From Ustilaginoidea virens (lineage: Eukaryota; Ascomycota; Sordariomycetes; Hypocreales; Clavicipitaceae): a stretch of 64,000 nt of DNA. Positions 33,501 to 46,199 of the stretch are shown piece by piece. Numbering within the stretch: position 1 is the stretch's first letter; each line of letters opens with the position of its first letter. The notes beneath the pieces were generated by a model. The model was not told the DNA's origin. It did no database searches and was given only the letters and a program-made list of their open reading frames with translations. A program made the translations under genes and the position numbers. The stretch spans positions 496,001 through 560,000 of the forward strand of contig NC_057321.1 in assembly GCF_000687475.1 (NCBI RefSeq), written 5' to 3'.

Positions 33501-36500
33501 GGCATCTATAATGTGTAATACCGGCCGATTATTAATATGAAGGATATCGATAATAATTTTATAGTTGAATTAGCTGGTATTATTATCCTTAAGTGTGAAT
33601 TTAAATCGGCTGGGTGCCTTTGCGTTCATTTGGCATTAATGGCACATATAGGTGATGCTTTCGATGATGTTGCGATTAATATTATTATAACTAGCCCGCT
33701 AAAGCAATTTGGTAAGCCTATTGATAGAAGGGTGCCCGAATCGACGATATAGCTAATAGATTTCCTATAACGATAGATAGAAGGCTGTAGTATTTATAGC
33801 ATTAAGAGTCTACTATAGATGTCCTTATTTCCTGATAATTAGGACCTTAATATCCCCTTAGATTAATAGGTTATTAATGTTATTAAGCTTTACGCCTATC
33901 TTATCTATATCCGTGATAGAATATAGGAAGGGGGTGCTGCTATTAAGAATGTAGAAGGGGATATTACCGAATATCGTTAGGACATTTAGTATACCGGAAG
34001 AGGTAGCGGAGCCTGCGCCGAAGTTTACCGTATGCTTTTTATTAGTTGTCTCGATAGTTAGGGTCTTTATTAATCTTATTAAGGCCTTTGCTTGACCTAG
34101 GCCTACTATTAATAGGCCGGAAGCGCCGGTATCCAGTAAGATTCTGCGGAAGGTGTGGTTATTATAGTATTCTTCTTCTAGAAAGATAGAATTACGGTCT
34201 GGTGAGGGTATTCGGAAGGGATCAATTTATAAGAAGGTATATCGGCATAATTCATCTTATAAGGCTTATAATGTCTCGATAGATGAAGAAGGTAGCGGTT
34301 CTATTTATATAGGGGCTAAGAAATACTAAGTGGCTATAAATTATGGTGCGATAGCGTCCTCTGTATCCTAATATGTAACCCCTGCTATTATGACTTTAAT
34401 ATCTTTAACGATATTATTAAAATCGGCATTTTTAAGGGCTTAGTCGGCGGTCCTTTTGTATTCCTGTAGGAAAACGTGGAATTTCTTGTTATTAGGAATG
34501 GTCTGGTTAGAGCGGTTCTTTAGCCATTATGCTTTTGATTCTTATTGCTTTTTATTAGTATAGTTGGATGACTAATATCTTAATTTATTGCAAACGAAGC
34601 ATCTTTTTTAATAGGGCCTAGCTAGAAAGGCGCGATTTTATTATTGCCGTTGAGGGGGTCTGTATTATTGGGGGTATTAATACCGGTTGTAGGATTGACT
34701 ATATCTACGATCTGTGAATAACGCTATATTATTAGCGATATCAATATCTTTAACATCCTGATATTGCTAAGGCTATTATTGAAGGAAATAATGCTATTAA
34801 GTTATATGGGTAGTCTTATAGATAGAAAGGGATTGCCGTAGGTCAGCAGTAAGGCCTTCGAATATAGGGGTATAACGATATAAGGCCTGGCTATACTTAG
34901 GGGTATCCCTTATAGCGTTAAGCATTTGCCGATGAAGCTTTATATTAGCTGTAAAAGGGGGAAAAAGACCACGATATAGGCGTTAAAGTTCTTCCAATAG
35001 GATATTAAGGCATTCTAGCTTTAACTTATTGGGATGTTTTGCGATAATTAATTGGAGCGTTATTCTATTCTAATGGTGCAAATAGAATTGCTTTATACTC
35101 TTATTTTCGAAATAGCTTTTAACTTTATGGATTATATCGTTAAAAGTAAGGGTATCGCGAATGCGTTTGATGTTATTAAAGTAATAGGTCTCAGTATTGC
35201 CGATTAGTATAATTTGAAAAGCTCTGGCGAATGCGTAGTCGGGTAATCCTAATAGGCGGCATTTGCTCTTGAAAGAGATGACTTTTGGTATAATAAAATT
35301 ATCTATTTTGCCGCTATATCTATCCTCTATACGATAGCTGCATAAGAGGTCGGATATCTTTTTAGATATATTATTAAACCCGGTTTGGGAATGATCTTCT
35401 TGGTTAAACCCGGCCTCTGTGTAGGCTTTCCGGGTATGATCTTCCGGAGGGTATTCCGGAATAGCTTGTCGGTAGCTTTGCGGTAGGCTGGCGGGATCTC
35501 TGGCGGGGTTATCCTATAACCCGGGTCGGTCTAGGTTTACCGGTCCTCCCGTTAAGACGGTCCGTTTATCGGCCTAGGTAGGGCGATATTGACGGGAAGG
35601 GCCGGGTGCTGTGCCTATTTTTGGCATTATCGGATGAGGCGTTTGGGCCCGATATCTGGTATTACGGGCGGTGGCGGCGTTGGCTTGGAGGGTATTATTA
35701 GGGTCTTCTGTAGAAGGAAGCATATTATTGGGGCCTATGACCTGACCTCTATTGGGCATGCTATGACCTCGAGGGGCATTAAGATAGCCGCCTCGGCTAG
35801 CCCGGCTAGGGGTATAACCCCTAGGGTGTAATATTTAATCGGTCGGGCTATAATCTTCGTCGGCTGTTGTATATTATTATTAATGATAGAAGTTTTCCCT
35901 TGTTTCGAATGGCGGCCTATTGTAAATAGGCGTCTTCCCTTTTGGTTGTTAAGACCGGCCCTTTTCTTTATTAGTAGGGGTAGGGGCAAGGGGCTTTTTT
36001 GATGTAGAGGGGGGGATGATGGGTTGTTATGACTGTGATTATGCTACCCTTGGTGTTATGAAGTCCTTTATTATTGAAGCTTGTGAGGATCTTCTTGAGG
36101 GCCTTACTGTAGTAGGTGCTTGTAATAAATTCCGTAAGCCTATGATTTCCTAGTCGAAATTGCCGATAGGTACTAATGCTTCCCTATAAGGGTTGAGGCG
36201 TGACTAGAATATCTTACGCCCTAATTGACGGTCGATCTCTTCTTGAGGTTATTTAGGGTTCTATTATTATTGAAGGTATTCCATTAAGGTAGGTATTGTG
36301 ATGGAGCCTAATGTTCTGATATATACGCCGTAATCCCGTAGGTATGTGCGGAATTCGCGTAGGAATAGAGGATTAACGCGGTTGAATAGTTGTTCATCCC
36401 ATTCACTATAGTCTTCGTGGAATAGTTCCTATAGGTTGTCGTTAATGATACAATCCTTCTTATAGGTATAGATTAAGAAGGCCAGGCGGTTATGTAATGC

Positions 36501-37069
36501 TATAGTGGTGGCATTAGGGGTAATTGGCTCTATCGCAGTAGCCTAATTGTTATCGAGTAAGGGGGCAAATCGCTGTAACCTTTTAGGCAGTGCTGGTTGT
36601 AATATTAATGATCGTGATCGTGCTATAGTATTAAGAGGAGGGTTTGAGAGGGGGGATGTGTTGTAAGGAGTGTAAGATCGGCCTTTACTGGTAAAGGTAA
36701 AGGAAAGAAAAGAAGGGGTTAGTTGGCAAGATAACCGTTCAACGGAATAGGTTATTTGCCTCCTATAGTAAGCAGGTGACCGTTCAACAGAATAAGTTAG
36801 CCGCCTCCTATATATACTAAGGGTATCTTTAAAGATCGTGATAATTAGTATATTTTCTTCCTTTGTAATAAACGGAGGTAGAAGAGGTCTATATCGTTCT
36901 TCTAATTAGTTGGCAGTGTAACCGTTTAACGGAATAGGTTATCTGCCTTCCTGATTAGTATGATTTGCAACGGAAATCGTCTCTTTGAGAGTAATCTTGC
37001 TGATTTATGATGTACCGTTCTTTGCGGGATGTAATTATCCTGTGAGTGGTGGTTATCACCACTGATTAG
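30539..37069 (-). pseudogene. gag-pol remnant of element D
   Basis: Minus-strand pieces in order: Gag (about 36600-34700), a partial zinc knuckle CFVCNK (about 34595), protease DTGAS (34119-34133), integrase with Asp in VHDARPNF and Glu in SISKVE 35 residues apart (about 33370-33265), the integrase tail RQVHNTLTQRNGPNT (about 32960-33000), an RT motif MQTDDTLGLS (about 31785-31815) in place of the usual YVDD, and RNase H with SALASELYSMVQG (about 31190). A Pro/Ala-rich segment lies at 32577-32849. Many RIP stops prevent expression. Confidence 0.82.
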
Positions 37070-37411
37070 TATTGATATAAACTCGGGGTACCTAGTTATA
37101 CGTAGGGTTGCGCGCGTGGTATTATATACCGTGAGGTCACTAAGTAAAGGATTTGATTGCTTTACTAATGACTGACTATCTAAAAGGAAAGAAAGGAAGT
37201 AAAAGAGGGTAATTACACGATGTGGCCTTTTTGTGCGTATGCTGTTATCACGTGCATCGGCGCAGTCGGGCCGGGCTGCCCGCGTGCCCTACCGGGCTCA
37301 GGGGTAAAGGGGCAAAAGTGGCCACATCGTGCGCAACGGGTATGCGCGGCACATCCGTCGCAATGTGCCCAATTGTGCCCAATTGGGCACCTTGCGACAG
37401 CGATTCCGACA
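37070..37411 (-). repeat. 5' LTR of element D (342 bp)
   Basis: Same length as the left copy, beginning TATTGATATAAACTCGG on plus and ending TTCCGACA. It differs from the left copy by transitions only, as far as compared. Internal to it (minus strand) comes CTAATCAGTGGTGATAACCACC, which contains a small palindrome and should include the primer site; no tRNA match was recognised. Confidence 0.9.
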
Positions 37412-37416
37412 ATAAC

Positions 37417-39518
37417 AATAAGGAAAAAGATAGATTAATAGAGAAAGAAAAGGAAGATAAGGTATTTATAATATCTATCCTTTCTATAGGAATTTATCTA
37501 GATAATTTAGGTCTTTTAAAGTCTTATATTATACTCGATAGTAGCGCTTTAACGTATATTTTTAACGATATAAAGTGGTTTACTAATATTAAGTATAATA
37601 TCGACGAGCACCTTATTTATAATGCTTATAATAGTATTTTAAAAGTCTTTAGTATTAGCTCTATTCGAATTATATTATAGGATAGAAGGGCTATTACCTT
37701 TACCGATATTCTATATAATCTAATAATTATAGTGAATCTTCTTACTATAAAAAAGATAAGAAATAAGGGATTATTTTAGAATAATAAAGTCGATAAGATT
37801 TACCTACGGAAAAATAGTTAATAAGAAGTTATTTTTTAAGTTTCTTAGGTAGAAAAAAGGCCCTATATCCTCTACTAAAGTAGCGGAAACGATATACCTA
37901 TAGATAAATTTATTATAAGGGCTCAAAATAAAGCCTTAAATATTGATAAAGCCTATTTAGCTTAAAGAGATAGCCGCTAGCCTAAAACTTTAATAAAAAC
38001 GCCTTATGCTATTTAGCATATGTATTTTAGGCATCTAGGTCGGGATTCGATAGATTATATCTTTAAGGATATATTATAGATACCTAAGGAAAAAGAAGCT
38101 TCGAATTATAAGGTTTATAGCAATATAAAAATCGTAAAGTAGATATTATAGTTATCTTATAAGCTTTCGATATTTTAGGAACCCTTTAAAGTAGTCTTTT
38201 TCGATTTATTTCTATAAGCTACTGCTTTTAATAGTGATAAATATATAGCGTTATTTACCTGCCGATTTATAGGAATAAAATATATTTTTATAATATTTAG
38301 AAAGACTAACCTATCTAGATATTAGCTAATCTTCGAGAATTAAGTTTTATGCCTATACGATATAGCGATCGCGATAGTTATCTCTAATAACAAAATAGCA
38401 CTTTAGATTAGTAATAGTTGGGAAGAAGCTAAACAGAAAGGTATTATAATTCGAAATTTAAGCCCTAATTACTAATATTAGAACGGTTATACTAAATATT
38501 TTAGGGGGGTATTAAAGACGAAGATAGCCCTTCTTAATATATAAGTAGGCTTTCCTAAGGAGTTATAGCCTATTATAGCTAAAGTAGCGGTATATTTGCT
38601 AAATCGAAGCCTTAGGAAGTCGGAAAGACCTTATGATAACTAGAAATTACCTTTTTAAATGCTTTAACTTTAGCTCTATAATAATAAGCCCGCCTAGAAA
38701 TACCTACTAGTAGATATTCATCTATAAATTCACTACCTCTACGCCTATAGATATAAGGCTTTTATAATAACTCGCAATAGGATATTACAAAAAGGTCTAA
38801 AGCTTAATTAAAGAGTTTATATTGGGTATTTAGCAGGCTATATCTCGACTATTTAGTACCTAATTTAGGTGCCTTCGTTAAAAAGAAGCTATTAGTTTAA
38901 TTCTAGCTATATTATATTCGATAAGACTATTTTTTATTAAGATAAATACTATTTACCGATTTCTAAATAATAGAAAGAGGCCCTAAATAGCCTTATTGGT
39001 AATATTAAAGAAATACCTATTATTAACGACTTTAAACTTATATTATCCGGGAATTCGATTGAAAATATCTTTACTAATAATCCTATTATTAAATAGGCAT
39101 TAGAGGTATAAAATAAAGCTACTAATAATACCCCTTAACTAATAGAAATTAATCTTAAGGTTATAGATTACCCTAAAGAAGCTATCGCTTAAGCGATACT
39201 GCTATCCCTACTATTTTCGCTTAAGCCTAACGATAAACTCGAGCCGATTACTTTTTTTAATAATATATTCTTTATAAAGCTTAAAGGAAATACTTATAAT
39301 ATATTCGCAGCTTCTATTGCGAAGCCTTTGGCTATAATAGAGGCATTATATATTACGAATATGCCTAAAGAGCCGGCGATATAGAAGGAGCTTAAAAAGC
39401 ACCCTAAGCGCAAGGAATTTATTGCTACTATGAAAAAAGAATATTCGAAGGTTATAAATAGGGAGATTAGGTGCATTATTTAACGAAATGATTTATCTAT
39501 CGACCTTTAGATCAAACT
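37417..39518 (+). pseudogene. protease-integrase-RT 5' part of element C
   Basis: Continues the C reading path after D. It has a degenerate protease active site YIILDSSALTYIFND at about 37525-37570 (the canonical D-S-G changed). The pre-integrase/integrase region is at about 38000-38900 (HLGRDSIDYIFKD, then PKEL...VAVYLLNRS, then GYLAGY), and the RT start MKKEYSKVINREI is at about 39430. It is broken off at 39518 by element A. Confidence 0.75.
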
Positions 39519-40320
39519 TATTGCAATTCTCAAGGTCACTATAAAGCAAAGCCTTACTAGCTAGCTAGATGGCACAAGACTGTCTGCGACCTGTGACTTA
39601 ATCTTAGTATAAATACTAGATTCTTCACTAAGTCCTAAGACTATACAAGTGCTATAAAGCAAGGCAAGTGTAAAGGCAAGGCAAATATAAGATAACCAGA
39701 AACGCAGGGAAGGTGGAAGTTAAGAGGCATATAGTGCATTAACAGACTCGATTATGCTGCCCTTCTGCTATCTAGAAAGAAGGGGGAAAGCTATCCTATA
39801 TATACACGAAGGAGGGGTGGGCCCAGGCATCCAGGGAAGCCAGTAAGAGGGCTCCCCGTAATGCTCGCTATGATACGTCAGCAACCCCGCTATATCCGAC
39901 CTTTCCAACCACCCTAACCACCGCACTAGTAATTAGTCACCACGCTAGTGACTAACTACCACACTAGTGGACTAGCCACCACGCTAGTAGGCCACCACGC
40001 TAATTTAGCAATGCCACACCACGCTAGTAGGCCGCCACCACGCTAGTAGGCAACCACGCTAATTTAGCAATGCCACACCACGCTAGTAGGCCGCCACCAC
40101 GCTAGTAGGCAACCACGCTAATTTAGCAATGCCACACCTTTTCAACAAGGCCTACCTTACTTGATATACAGTAAATAATCCACTGAAAATCCTTAAGGTA
40201 AAAGGCAAAGGCCTAAGGTAATACTACCATAAGTCCAAGAGGCGGTATAAGGGCCAGAAGGTTAGTAGGCCAGTAGGGCATAAGGCCAGCAGCCTAGTAG
40301 GCTACTATAGGATTTTAACA
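39519..40320 (-). repeat. 3' LTR of element A (802 bp)
   Basis: Nearly identical to the right LTR. Positions 39905-40137 contain a minisatellite of CCACCACGCTAGTAGG-like units interspersed with AATTTAGCAATGCCACA, including a duplicated ~58-bp higher-order unit. Confidence 0.95.
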
Positions 40321-40447
40321 CCCCCTCTGATTAGCTACTGTAATAGCAAGCTAATCGTCGTATAAAGGATAGTGAAAGAAAATGCAATAAAAGTGCTAAG
40401 GAAAAACATAGGAAAAACCTTAGTAAGTTAATATAAGTTAGTATAAG

Positions 40448-43400
40448 TTAGCAGGCCCTAAGACCTAGTAACTCGCGGAACCTAGTAAATTTAGGGCCCG
40501 GCAGTGGCTTCGTAAGACCATCAGCAGGCATACTATTAGTAGGTAAGTAGGTAATTTTAACCAAGCCCAGCTGGGCTTGCTCCCTAATATACCGGAATTT
40601 TAATAGCGTATGCTTAGTGCGAGCATGCTGATTAGGGTCGTTAGAATTCGAAATGGAGCCCTGGTTATCGCAGTATAGCGGTATAGGGCGTACAATATCA
40701 ATTTCCAGCTCCTTACAAAGGTTAGAAAGCCACTGTACCTCGCGGATAGTCTCAAGTAATACATCAGATTCAGCTTCTAAAGTAGATAGCACTACTAAAG
40801 AGGCTCGCTTAGAACGCCAGCTAATAGGACCACTATTAATAGTAGTTAGGAAGCCTCCAGTAGATTTAGAGGTTTCTTTACAGCCAGCAAAGTCGCTATC
40901 AGAATAAGCGGCTATAATAGGCTGTTGGTTGCTTTTAGTAGCACTAAAGCAAATAGCTAGGTTCTCAGTGCCTTTAAGGTAACTAAAGCTGCCTTTTGCA
41001 GCATTTAGATGCATATTAGTTGCTTTCGATATAAACCGAGAAAGGTATTGGATAGGAAATGCTAGGTCGGGCCTAATCATCATCATAAGCCACATTATAG
41101 TGCCAGTAAGGCTCTGATAAAGGCTCTGATCAGTAGGGCTAAGATCTTTTCCACTAGATTCATTTAGAATCCCTGGTTGAAGTGGAATAAGCTGAGGTTT
41201 AGTATCCTGTAAGCCGAATTTAGCTAAGACCTCTGCTATAAATTAGGCTTGGTGTAGCCACAATAGACCTTCCTTCCTATTTCGTATGATTTATACGCCT
41301 AGGAAGAAGGAAGCCGGACCGCGGTCTTCTATAGCATAGACCTTATAAAATTTCCTTTTTAGCTGGTTAATATAAGTTATATTTGGACCAACTAATAGGC
41401 AATCGTCAACATAGGTAACGATAAAGGTGCTGGTTTGCTTATTATAAAAGACGGCAGCATCAGAAGCTAAAGGTAAAAAACCTTCACTAGAAATTAGGTC
41501 TTTAAGCCGGTGTTGCCATTCGCGGGGTGCTTGTTTTAGCCCGTATAGGGCCTTCTTTAGTAAGATAGCTTGCTTAATAGAAGAGTTAAATCCAACTTCT
41601 TTAAGCAAAGTTAGTAGCCGTTATCGCTGAATATCAGACCAAAGCTTGCTATCGCTATTAGTTAGTAGGCTTTCTGTAAATTCAAGAAATCCGTCAGGGA
41701 TATCCATATAAATAGTCTCAGAAAGCTCGCTATTCAGAAAGGCACCTATAAAGTCAATTTGCTCTATTTCCCAGTTATTACTAGCAGCCAAAGCCAGTAT
41801 AACCCTCCAGGTAGGTGGAATAGAGGTAGAAGCATAAGTATGCTGAAAATCCTTTCCTTCGACTTGCATAAAGCCCTTAATAACTAATCTAGCCTTATAT
41901 TTTATAGGCTGATTATTAGCATCCTTTTTAACCCGAAAAACAGGCCTATTGCGTATAATTTTCCTATCAATAGGAACGCTAGACTTAGGAATAAATTGGA
42001 AGACTTTAGTATCCAATAGCTGCTCAAATTCCTTAAATAATGCCTTTATCCAAAGGTCTTTTTCAGGGCTTCATAGCACATCCTTCCAGCTATTAGGCGT
42101 ACCATCGGGGGCCTTTTTAGCTAGCTTACGCTTAGCTGTATAGCAGGAATCCCATATCAGGTGGTATAAGATATTACCTTCCTAAGGGAATAAGTCGGTA
42201 GGGCCAGTAGGGTCGGTAGGGCCAGCTAGGCCAGTAGGGCCAGTAAGGTCGGTAGGATTAGCAGGGCCAGCAGGGCCAGCAAGGTCGGTAGGATTAAGGC
42301 TAGTAAGGATATCTATAAGGTCATCCTTTGCAGTAGCCGGGGACTGTATTATAGGACGGTTATCCAAGGTAGCATTAGTGTTAGTAACGCTGGTAAAATT
42401 AGTAGGGTCCGGCATGCTTTCTAGGTCATCCGGTATAACATTAGTATTAGTAATATTAGTAAGGTTAGTAGGGTCCGGCATGCTTTCAAGGTCATCCAGT
42501 AAAATAGCAGGTTCTCTGCTAGATACCCCCTCTGAACCTGTATTTTGCCCTCTGTGAAAGTCTCCTTCTAGGCCAATAGAAATAGGGCCTATACCTTCAT
42601 TTTGATGAATAAAGGTAATAAAAGTTGTTTTAGTAATAACCTTCTTCTTTAGAAGGTAGACTAGGTAAGTATTATTACCTAGAGTGGCAAGGAGCCTACC
42701 AGGCTCGGTACAGGGCGCTAATTTGCGGCTTTTTACACGCTTTTCGTGTGGTATAAGCACTTCAATAGCTGCTCTAATAGCCCTAAGGTTAATAAGGTCA
42801 GGGTAGTGCTCCGGTGTTATCTGGTCGTAATCCTTTAGTAGCTCTTGATAGGGGCTAGAAGGTCTATTAGTAACTGCTGTTATATTTACTAGCATAACAA
42901 CGCCAGTAATTACAGCGGACCAGAGGTTAGATGGTAGCCTTGACCAGGCCATAGTAGCACGTAGCCTATCAGCTATAACCCTAATAGAGCGCTCAGCTAG
43001 GCCGTTTTGTTCGTGAATATAAGGGCAAGAGGTATTAAAAGCTATACCCTGTTCGATAAGCCAATCACTAAGCATTTTGTTAATTTCATTTCCACCATTA
43101 TAGTGGAATTCAACAGGCGTTTTACCATATCTGACCTGTAGGCTCTGTATAAAGCTCTGTAATGCTTTAAAAACAATAGTGCCTTCCCTATTAGGCAGTA
43201 AGTAAAGCCAATGGAATCGGGATTTTCTGTCCACTAATATAAGGGCAACAGGTCGTTTATTGTATGGTGTGGGTGATATAGCAAAAGTATCACCTTCTAT
43301 AATATCCAGGCATTTAGCTGGATTAGGTATCGTATCTTTAGAAGGTCTTCTAACCTTCTTAGCCTATATACAGGCTAGACAGCGAAAATCAGCATCTTTA

Positions 43401-43500
43401 ACCTTATTAAGGTTAGGTAGACCAGGGGTATTAGTACAGGTCTTTTTAAGCAGCTGAATACCTATATGCCCTAGCCGTACATGCCAAATGCCGGCTAATT
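40448..43500 (-). pseudogene. pol of element A: integrase, reverse transcriptase, RNase H
   Basis: Integrase occupies the high-coordinate part (43234-42182 open; EFHYNGGNEINKM, HEQNGLAERSIRVIADRLRATM), followed by a Pro/Thr linker with DPTNLTNITNT-type repeats. RT runs 42016-41291 with PVFRVKKDANNQPIKYKARLVIKG, QIDFIGAFLNSEL and YVDD (41402-41413). RNase H spans 41095-40448, with AYSDSDFAGCKETSKSTGG, STLEAESD and YCDNQGSI, and ends at a stop (40448). Pieces are separated by single stops typical of RIP, so it is not functional. Confidence 0.92.
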
Positions 43501-45171
43501 GTAATAGCTTCTGATATTCTATATCAGTAGCTATAGGAGTAGGAGTAGGGTTAGTAACCTCTACAGGGTCTTCGCTAGTCGTAATAGCGGAAGGTTGGGT
43601 AATAGGGCTAGTAGCCTCTACAGGTTCCTTACTAGTCGCAGTAGTAGGAACGGGGGTAATAGTGGTATCCTCAGGATCACTATAATCAGTAGGGTTAGTA
43701 GGGCTGGGGACCTCTACTACTATACTATTAGTATAGTGGCTGCAAGGTTGATGCAGTAGTGGTGTATTTATTCCTTTCTGTGGAAGGAAAAAGCCGTATT
43801 TTTCGAAGTTAAAAATGCCGATGCATTTACGGCTTGCTGACTAAAGCTGATTTTTAATTAGTACCCCTTTAGCGGTATAGTGCTTTACACCGCTAATGAT
43901 GTTAATATCTAAGGCAGGAATATATAGTGCATTCTTGAGCTCTATAATACCCCATTTGGTAGGATTAACGCCCTGTAGCACAGTAAATCGTGCTGTGCCC
44001 CAACCAGTAGGGGAAATAGGGCCACCACCAGTAGTAATTACAGGCTTATCATTCTTCTCAAAATGGTGAAAAGTAGTGAAATACTTCTTATCATTAACAA
44101 TATGATAAGTGGAACCTATATCGTAAAGGAGGGCATCCTTAGGGGTCCTACCGCCTGATTTAGCACTATAGCTTATAGCTAAAGGCTGGTTATCAGTAGA
44201 TATAGTGGTAGAAGAAGAGGAATAGGATATATTAGTATCCTAGGTATTATAATTGCCTATAATAAAGGCCTCGACATCTTGCTGATTATTGCTGGAGTCT
44301 TGTTTCTTCTTCTGTTGCTGCTTCTTTTTCCTATTATTAGTAGAATTATTCTTGCTATTATTAGTAGAAGCGGCATTAGCAGACCCTTTCTTAGGGTCCT
44401 TGGAAGCCTTAAGCTGCTTAGGGTTATTAGCAGCCACCTTAGAAGACCCTTTAGAATGCTGTTCTTCTAGTAGGTCAACCATAAAATACTGGAGGTTAAA
44501 TTTGCTGCTGTTAATAACACCTTGGGCGCTATAAGCCCTAATTATAGAGCGTTGGCGTTCCGTCCAGCGGGTAAATACCCCCTCTACAGCCTAAAGATAC
44601 TGGTTTACTTGGTCGAAAGAGTCGATCTTAGAACCTAGGATTCTGAGGCGAGAAATATAGCTATTAAATTCGCTGTTAAAAGCCTCTAAAGTGCCTTTAT
44701 AACCGGTAAGTATAAGGGTGTGAAAGGTAGGGTATAAGTGTGCCCGCTGTACTTCTGGTGAGTGGCAGTACTGGGCCACTAGCAAAAGGTAAGCTTCCTC
44801 TGGGTCATTATACCAGTCTATAGCCTCTGCAGCTTCTTCACCACAGCTATTCTTTAGCATTAGTAGTAAAAGTGCCTGCTCAGACTCATCAAAATGCCTT
44901 GCTATAGAGGGATCGTTGACAAAATTAGCTATTTTAAAGGCCCGAAGTTGTATAGTAAGGGCCTGCTTCCACTGGTCGAAATTATAGGGGCTTTTTAGCT
45001 TTTGGGACTCTTTAAAACGGTTGGCAGTCTTAGCTAATTCTTTAATAGCCCCATCACTAATTTAGTTAGTAATAGTTGTTGGTGGCGTTGTATAAATAGG
45101 CTCTTTACCCTTATATTTTATAGGGGTAGAAGGTTGGTCGATTTCCATAACGTCAGCTTCACTATTATCAT
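43501..45171 (-). pseudogene. gag capsid and protease part of element A
   Basis: Capsid-like region from about 45150 to 44400 (NFDQWKQALTIQLRAFKI, SCGEEAAEAIDWYNDPEEAY, LYPTFHTLILTGYKGTLEAFNSEFNSY). An Asn/Lys-rich linker follows. In the protease, DIGSTYHIVND stands where E has DTGS (near 44115). A region rich in Pro/Thr follows. Continues the gag that starts at 53005; element B separates the two. Confidence 0.88.
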
Positions 45172-45917
45172 TATTGAAATCAGCGCCTTTTTAGCTGTAT
45201 TTTGGTACTGGTCTCGCCACCATACGACGTTTCTGCGTTGAGATATCGCGGTGGCTATACCAGGCGCTATGGTGGGGCACAGCGCCCCACAACGCCGATT
45301 ACAGTGGGCCACAGCGCCGGTCACGGCACCGGTACAGCGACCCACATCCGGCCACAGCGGCCGGTCACAGTGGGCCACAGGGCCCACAATAGGCGGCGCA
45401 TTTCTACGGGATTACCAAATGGGCAAATCAGCACTTTCGGCCTTCTACATACAGTCACCCGCTACACCGCGCCTTTACGGCACACCGGTATAGGGCTTCC
45501 GGCCCGTACGGCACACCGGTATAGGGCTTCCGGCCCGTACGGCAGGCTGTTGTAGGGCATCCGGCACACCGCTACAAGCCACTGGGCTTGGTTGGGTAGG
45601 CATTGGGTAGGATATTGGGCACAGACTGGGCACGGTTGGGCAGACCGACTTTTCGTCGGGTTTTTCGCTATTTTTGCGGTTTTTCATTATTTTCAACCAT
45701 TTTTTTAAGATGGTAGAAATATGCCCAAAATTCCCTCTTTCTAGCTAGAATAGTCACCAACAATTAGAATCAGATTTCCCTGACATCTTTGCTCTGGTCA
45801 ACCTCTTGTGCGCTTTAAATCTTTAACCAGCTCTTTGTTTTATTCTGCAACGCCTTATACGCCACTATCGGTATCCAGTACATTTCCAACAGTGTTCTGA
45901 ATCACCATTTTGCAATA
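45172..45917 (+). repeat. 5' LTR of element B (746 bp)
   Basis: Carries a 31-bp tandem duplication around 45477-45540 (unit ending CCGGCCCGTACGG) that is absent from the right LTR and explains the length difference exactly. The ends read TATTGAAATC and GCAATA where the right LTR has TGTTGAAATC and GCAACA. It is GC-rich, with inverted repeats such as GTGGGGCACAGCGCCCCAC. Confidence 0.93.
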
Positions 45918-45931
45918 GGTTATGAGCCCGG
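45918..45931 (+). promoter_or_regulatory. Primer-binding site of B
   Basis: GGTTATGAGCCCGG immediately after the LTR; complementary to the anticodon arm of initiator tRNA-Met. Confidence 0.78.
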
Positions 45932-46199
45932 TGTCTCAAGGCTTCTAGCTTAAGACTTTTTTACGCTAACTTAGGATTTTAACGCATTTAGCAGCTAACC
46001 TTCCAGAAATCTACTAACAAGGGACTGATCATCCCAGATTTAGGAACCTAGCTACCACACTAAGCTGCAATACATCCTTTTTGCAATAGGATTTTCTAAG
46101 GTTATTCCTTAACGCAGCTTTCTTCTAGATTTTTTTTTCTAGATTTTCAGTCTTGATTTTCTTCGTATTTTTAAGACTTTCCGGCACCTTTTCTCTTCC

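Larger units (their letters stand above)
30197..37411 (-). mobile_element. Copia-order LTR retrotransposon D, inserted into gag-pol of C
   Basis: Two 342-bp LTRs (30197-30538 and 37070-37411) flanked by the perfect target duplication ATAAC (30192-30196 and 37412-37416). The 7215-bp element is on the minus strand. Read from high to low coordinates the order is Gag with a CxxC knuckle, protease, integrase, reverse transcriptase, RNase H, i.e. Copia order. The LTRs are GC- and CpG-rich (for example GGGCCGGGCTGCCCGCG) whereas the interior is AT-rich and RIP-mutated. LTR differences are transitions. It belongs to a family different from A, B, C and E. Confidence 0.9.

Noticed and set aside
39905..40137. 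Regularly spaced repeats in the LTRs resembling a CRISPR array
   Set aside because: The window is eukaryotic. Spacers are not unique, unit lengths vary, and the same array occurs in each LTR copy, so it is an LTR minisatellite.
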